64,000 nucleotides of DNA from Nitrospirota bacterium (lineage in GTDB: Bacteria; Nitrospirota; Nitrospiria; Nitrospirales; Nitrospiraceae): the NCBI GenBank assembly GCA_026387665.1, contig JAPLLG010000013.1, positions 310,001 to 374,000 of the forward strand, written 5' to 3'. Below, one piece after another: positions 60,780-64,000 of this stretch. The notes below the pieces were generated by a model. The model had not been told where the DNA came from. It saw nothing but the letters and a program-made list of their open reading frames with translations, and did not search any database. Every line of letters starts with the position of its first letter. The stretch's first letter is position 1. Both the position numbers and the translations under genes were made by a program.

Positions 60780-61619
60780 GTGCCGGATGTGGCGTTCGTC
60801 AATGGAGCGTTTGTGCCGCCGGCCGACGCCAAGGTTTCGATCGACGATCGAGGCTTTCAGTTCGGCGACGGTATCTATGAAGTGATCCGCACGTATGGGG
60901 GGCAGCCCTTCGAACTCGAAGCCCACCTGGCTCGTCTTGACCGTAGCGCTGCGGCGCTCGATCTGATTCAGCCCTATTCCCGCACCGAGTGGACCAATCA
61001 TATCCTGGAAGGGATCAGGCGGGCGGCCTATCCTGAGGCCAAAATTTATCTTCAAGTCACCAGGGGGGTCGCGCCCCGTGACCATGCCTACTCGGCTGAC
61101 ATGGCGCCCACGGTCGTCATGACGGTTCGCGAGCTTCATCCGCTCAGTCGATCGGTGCAGGAGGCCGGCGTCGAGGCGATGACGATCGAGGACATCCGGT
61201 GGGGCCGTTGCGACATTAAGAGCGTGAATCTGTTGGGCAATGTGCTCGCGCGTCAGCAGGCCAAGCGGGCCCAGGTCTTCGAAGCTATTTTACTCAAAGA
61301 GGGCTCGGTCACTGAGGGGGCCGTCAGCAACGTGATGGTGGTCCGTGGAGGCACGGTGATGACCGCTCCTGAGGGGCCGCGGATTTTGTCCGGGGTCACG
61401 AGGGCCGTCGTGTTAGGGCTGGCCCGGAAGGCAGGGCTACCGGTTCAGGAACGTTGCATCGCTCAGGCGGACCTCTATAGCGCGGACGAGGTGTTCCTCA
61501 CCGGGACTACCGTCGAGGTGTTAGCCGTCGTTCGGGTGGACGGAAAGGTCATTAAGGATGGGCGTCCCGGACCGATTACCCAACGACTTGCCGCAGGCTT
61601 TACGGGCTTGGTTGGCTAG
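60780..61619 (+). CDS. Class IV aminotransferase (D-alanine/branched-chain type)
   Basis: A 279-residue PLP enzyme. The GTG at 60780 gives PDVAFVNGAFVPPADAKVSIDDRGFQFGDGIYEVIRTY, the standard family start, two bases after the chagasin-like stop. The PLP Lys lies in RCDIKSVNLLGNVLAR, and the cofactor phosphate loop in GAVSNVMVV. Length and the DRGFQFGDGIYE motif favour D-amino acid transaminase (Dat) over IlvE, but substrate cannot be settled. A terminator follows. Confidence 0.9.
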   Translation: MPDVAFVNGAFVPPADAKVSIDDRGFQFGDGIYEVIRTYGGQPFELEAHLARLDRSAAALDLIQPYSRTEWTNHILEGIRRAAYPEAKIYLQVTRGVAPRDHAYSADMAPTVVMTVRELHPLSRSVQEAGVEAMTIEDIRWGRCDIKSVNLLGNVLARQQAKRAQVFEAILLKEGSVTEGAVSNVMVVRGGTVMTAPEGPRILSGVTRAVVLGLARKAGLPVQERCIAQADLYSADEVFLTGTTVEVLAVVRVDGKVIKDGRPGPITQRLAAGFTGLVG

Positions 61620-61667
61620 CCCTCCCCTTGCTTTGGCATAGGGGGCATGCTATGGTTCCGCTATTGG

Positions 61668-61692
61668 AAGTGGGCTCAGGCCCACTTTTTTG
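61668..61692 (+). terminator. Rho-independent terminator before rimP
   Basis: Stem AGTGGGC / GCCCACT with a TCAG loop, followed by a T-run. It separates the aminotransferase gene from the rimP-nusA-infB operon and shows that the rimP frame before about 61700 is not coding. Confidence 0.82.
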
Positions 61693-61740
61693 TTTGATCA
61701 CTTGAATGTGTTATCCAAAGAAGCAGGGCTAGGAGTGCCG

Positions 61741-62217
61741 GTGAAGGAGTCCCGACCGGTCGTCGACCGCATCAGCGAGGTAGTATCGCCTATCCTGTGG
61801 GCCTTGGGCTTGGAATTGGTCGACGTTGTCTGTGTGGGGCAAGGTCCACGGTCAGTCGTGCGCGTGTATATCGATAAGCCGGACGGCGTGACGGTAGAAG
61901 ATTGCGGGCGTGCCCATCTCGCGATCAGTCCGGCCTTGGATGTGGCTGATCCCTTTCCCCATGCCTATACGCTGGAAGTCTCTTCGCCTGGTCTGGATCG
62001 GGCCTTCAGACGAATTCAGGATTATCGCCGGGCCGTGGGGAAGCAAGTGAGCGTGAAGCTCCGGCAGCCGATTGACGGGCAGTGGCGTGTGGTCGGGCTG
62101 TTGACGGAAGTGAATGAGCAGGGAGTGACGGTCGTGGTGAGCGATCCGCGCCCTGAGCGGACGGTTATCCTGGGGTTCGACTCGATCGCTGAAGCGCGTC
62201 GCGTCGTCACGTTTTAG
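61741..62217 (+). CDS. rimP: Ribosome maturation factor RimP
   Basis: A 158-residue protein needed for 30S subunit maturation. Start taken at GTG 61741, five bases after AGGAG; earlier in-frame starts run into the terminator. Landmarks: VVSPILWALGLELVDVV, VRVYIDKPDGVTVEDCGRAHLAISPALDV and YTLEVSSPGLDRAFRRIQDYRRAVG. It is the first gene of the rimP-nusA-infB operon. Confidence 0.92.
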   Translation: MKESRPVVDRISEVVSPILWALGLELVDVVCVGQGPRSVVRVYIDKPDGVTVEDCGRAHLAISPALDVADPFPHAYTLEVSSPGLDRAFRRIQDYRRAVGKQVSVKLRQPIDGQWRVVGLLTEVNEQGVTVVVSDPRPERTVILGFDSIAEARRVVTF

Positions 62218-62300
62218 GCCGTACCGAAGTCGATCACCGCGGTAGCAGCCTACCGCCGCATTGGAGGGTGGCTGCAGGGGCAGTCGCCGGAGAGTGAACT

Positions 62301-63464
62301 ATGAATCGTGAATTAATTTCCGTCATCGACGAACTTGGCCGGTCAAAGGGCATCGAGAAAAGCCGCGTGATCGGCGCGATCGAAGCCGCCCTTCTCATGG
62401 CTGCCAAGAAGCGTTTCGGGCAGGCTGAGAATATTCAGGTCGAGATTGACTCCAAGACCGGTGAGATTTCTGTCGTCTCGAAGAAGACCATCGTCGATAC
62501 GGTCACTAATCCCAAAACCGAGGTGTCCCTTCAGGAAGCGCGCCAGTTCGACAGCGAGGCGGAGGTCGGGGATGAAATCGGGTCGCTGATCGAGATGAAC
62601 GACTTGGGTCGGATTGCCGCCCAAACTGCCAAGCAGGTGATTTTCCAGAAGGTCCGTGAGGCCGAGTGGGAAGCGGTTCAAAAAGAATATTCGACGAGGC
62701 AGGGCGATCTGGTCAACGGCATCATTCTCGGAATGGAGCGCCGGAACTACCTGGTGGATCTGGGTAAGACTGAGGCGGTCCTGCCGGTTCAGGAGCAGAT
62801 CCCGCGGGAAACCTATCGTCGCGGCGACCGGGTCAAGGCCATGCTCCTGGAAGTACGCCGGACCCCGAAGGATGTGCAGGTTATTTTGACGCGGAGCCAT
62901 CCGCAATTTGTCGCGAAGCTGTTTGAGCTGGAAGTGCCGGAAGTGCTCGAAAAGATCGTCGAGATCAAGTCCATTGTGCGGGAGCCTGGCGATCGGACGA
63001 AGATTGCCGTGACGTCGCGCGAGAAAGCGGTCGATCCGGTCGGGGCCTGCGTGGGAATCAAGGGGTCACGGGTTCAGGCGGTCGTTCGTGAGCTGCGCGG
63101 AGAGAAAATCGACATCATTACCTGGACCTCCGACCCGCGCGTCTTCATCGCGGAAGCTTTGAACCCTGCGAGTATTGAGAAGGTCGGCGTCGATGAAGAG
63201 AAGAAATCGGCGTTGGTCGTGGTGGCGGATTCCCAGCTGTCGCTCGCGATCGGGAAGAACGGCCAGAACGTGCGGTTGGCAGCCCGTCTGACCGGTTGGA
63301 AGATCGACATCATCAGCGCGACGGAATACGAAAAAGAAAAAGCCGAGCGGGATAAAGATATCAAGGCGGCGTTTGCAGAGGAAGCCGAGGCGCTGCACCA
63401 GCAACAAGAAGCCCGGGAACAGGAATTACAGGCCCGGGCAGAGTCGGAGTCGGATGCCGGGTAA
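62301..63464 (+). CDS. nusA: Transcription termination/antitermination factor NusA
   Basis: A 387-residue RNA-polymerase-binding protein. The N-terminal domain (MNRELISVIDELGRSKGIEKSRVIGAIEAALLMAAKKRFG) is followed by an S1 domain near 135-200 (QGDLVNGIILGMERRNYLVDLG) and two KH domains (VGACVGIKGSRVQAVVRELRGEKID and LSLAIGKNGQNVRLAARLTGWKIDI). The C-terminal acidic repeats of E. coli NusA (495 residues) are absent; instead there is a Glu-rich tail. 83 bases separate it from rimP. Confidence 0.96.
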   Translation: MNRELISVIDELGRSKGIEKSRVIGAIEAALLMAAKKRFGQAENIQVEIDSKTGEISVVSKKTIVDTVTNPKTEVSLQEARQFDSEAEVGDEIGSLIEMNDLGRIAAQTAKQVIFQKVREAEWEAVQKEYSTRQGDLVNGIILGMERRNYLVDLGKTEAVLPVQEQIPRETYRRGDRVKAMLLEVRRTPKDVQVILTRSHPQFVAKLFELEVPEVLEKIVEIKSIVREPGDRTKIAVTSREKAVDPVGACVGIKGSRVQAVVRELRGEKIDIITWTSDPRVFIAEALNPASIEKVGVDEEKKSALVVVADSQLSLAIGKNGQNVRLAARLTGWKIDIISATEYEKEKAERDKDIKAAFAEEAEALHQQQEAREQELQARAESESDAG

Positions 63465-63487
63465 AGAAGAACAGGTGTCAAATCCTC

Positions 63488-64000
63488 ATGCGCGTTTACG
63501 AATTGGCTAAGCAGCTCGGGATGGAAAATCGCGAACTCATTCCGGAATTGAAGCGGATGGGTGTCGCCGTCACATCGCACAGCAGTGCGTTGGATGACGA
63601 CGTGGTGCAAAAGGCGCTGGCGAAGCTCAGCTCGAAAGCGAAGGCTCCCGCGAAAGCGACGGGTAAGGCCACGGCGGGAGGCAAGGCTGGGGCGACCCAT
63701 GCCGCTCCGGTGGTTGAGGATGCCAAGGCCGATAAGCGCCGCATTCTGATCAAGCGCAAGCGTGACGATGAGGCTCCAGCCGAAGAGCCTGCATCCCTGC
63801 CCGCAGCGGAAACGGCCGAGACGAGTGGAGCGGTTGTCGATGCCCTTCACGTCAGCCCGCCTTCCGCGCATCCGGAAGTTGAGGCCCAGCGCGCGCCGCA
63901 TCCTGAACTGACGGTTATGTCGGAGCCGGTGCCTTTCGTCGGGACTGCGACCGTTCCGCCCCCACTGACTGCCGCCAAGCCCGCCATCGCGCCCAGCATC
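63488..64000 (+). CDS. infB: Translation initiation factor IF-2, N-terminal part (cut by window edge)
   Basis: The first 171 codons of IF-2. The opening MRVYELAKQLGMENRELIPELKRMGV is the IF-2 N-terminal helical subdomain, and it is followed by an Ala/Pro/Lys-rich linker containing KADKRRILIKRKRDDE. The GTPase domain would lie beyond the window. It begins 23 bases after nusA in the order normal for this operon. Confidence 0.95.
   Translation, partial: MRVYELAKQLGMENRELIPELKRMGVAVTSHSSALDDDVVQKALAKLSSKAKAPAKATGKATAGGKAGATHAAPVVEDAKADKRRILIKRKRDDEAPAEEPASLPAAETAETSGAVVDALHVSPPSAHPEVEAQRAPHPELTVMSEPVPFVGTATVPPPLTAAKPAIAPSI

Noticed and set aside
1-64000. CRISPR array or tRNA/rRNA genes
   Set aside because: No regularly spaced direct repeats and no tRNA-like T-arm consensus or rRNA sequence were noticed on either strand by reading; a tRNAscan or covariance search was not possible here.

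Overview
The window looks like chromosome of a Nitrospira-type bacterium (phylum Nitrospirota). This is an inference from high GC, a diderm cell plan (MlaA, TonB-like and many lipoproteins), numerous HEAT-repeat and SUMF1/FGE-like proteins, and a rimP-nusA-infB operon with a NusA lacking C-terminal repeats. No nitrification gene lies in the window, so the genus call is moderate. No rRNA, tRNA, CRISPR array, transposase gene or replication origin was recognised.

Layout. 0-11 kb: an envelope and secreted-protein region with a DUF4384 lipoprotein, two exported caspase-fold proteins, AIM24, an M48 protease, a pair of small sister lipoproteins, two DUF3015 proteins and a DUF4105 protein. 11-20 kb: alpha/beta hydrolase, MlaA, threonine catabolism (kbl, tdh), a TonB C-terminal protein, YceI and an MDR-type alcohol dehydrogenase. 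19.4-22.5 kb: two FGE-fold proteins without the FGE active-site cysteines, hemD, and a small four-helix-bundle gene bounded by inverted A-rich repeats. 23-38 kb: mixed metabolic and housekeeping genes (VOC, MBL-fold, UDP-glucuronate epimerase-like, HAD, CPA2 antiporter, Rieske oxygenase, two DsrE-family proteins, TusA, FTCD, rpsU, nth, polA). 39.2-43.4 kb: one 1400-residue STAND/NACHT-like NTPase with a C-terminal PD-(D/E)xK-like nuclease signature; it looks less GC-rich than its neighbours and is the best candidate for a new defence system. 43.6-47.4 kb: unknown and exported proteins on the minus strand. 47.7-54.4 kb: an apparent seven-gene plus-strand operon with a catalytically degenerate alkaline-phosphatase-fold protein, a small exported protein and five HEAT-repeat proteins. 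54.4-60.8 kb: ugd, a CBS protein, a membrane spermidine-synthase-like protein, a cupredoxin, a ferredoxin, DUF192, a Rieske ferredoxin and a chagasin-like protein. 60.8-64 kb: class IV aminotransferase, then rimP, nusA and the start of infB (cut by the window edge).

A dispersed non-coding repeat links the regions. Eight copies of a hairpin-forming element of about 124 bp occur in gene junctions, three of them extended to about 205 bp with CTAGCAGG-type ends. At three junctions the TAG in the element end is the stop codon of the upstream gene, and one copy sits inside the HEAT operon. A second palindromic family has two clear copies. Starts were chosen from Shine-Dalgarno spacing, signal peptides and family length where possible; many differ from the longest open frame.
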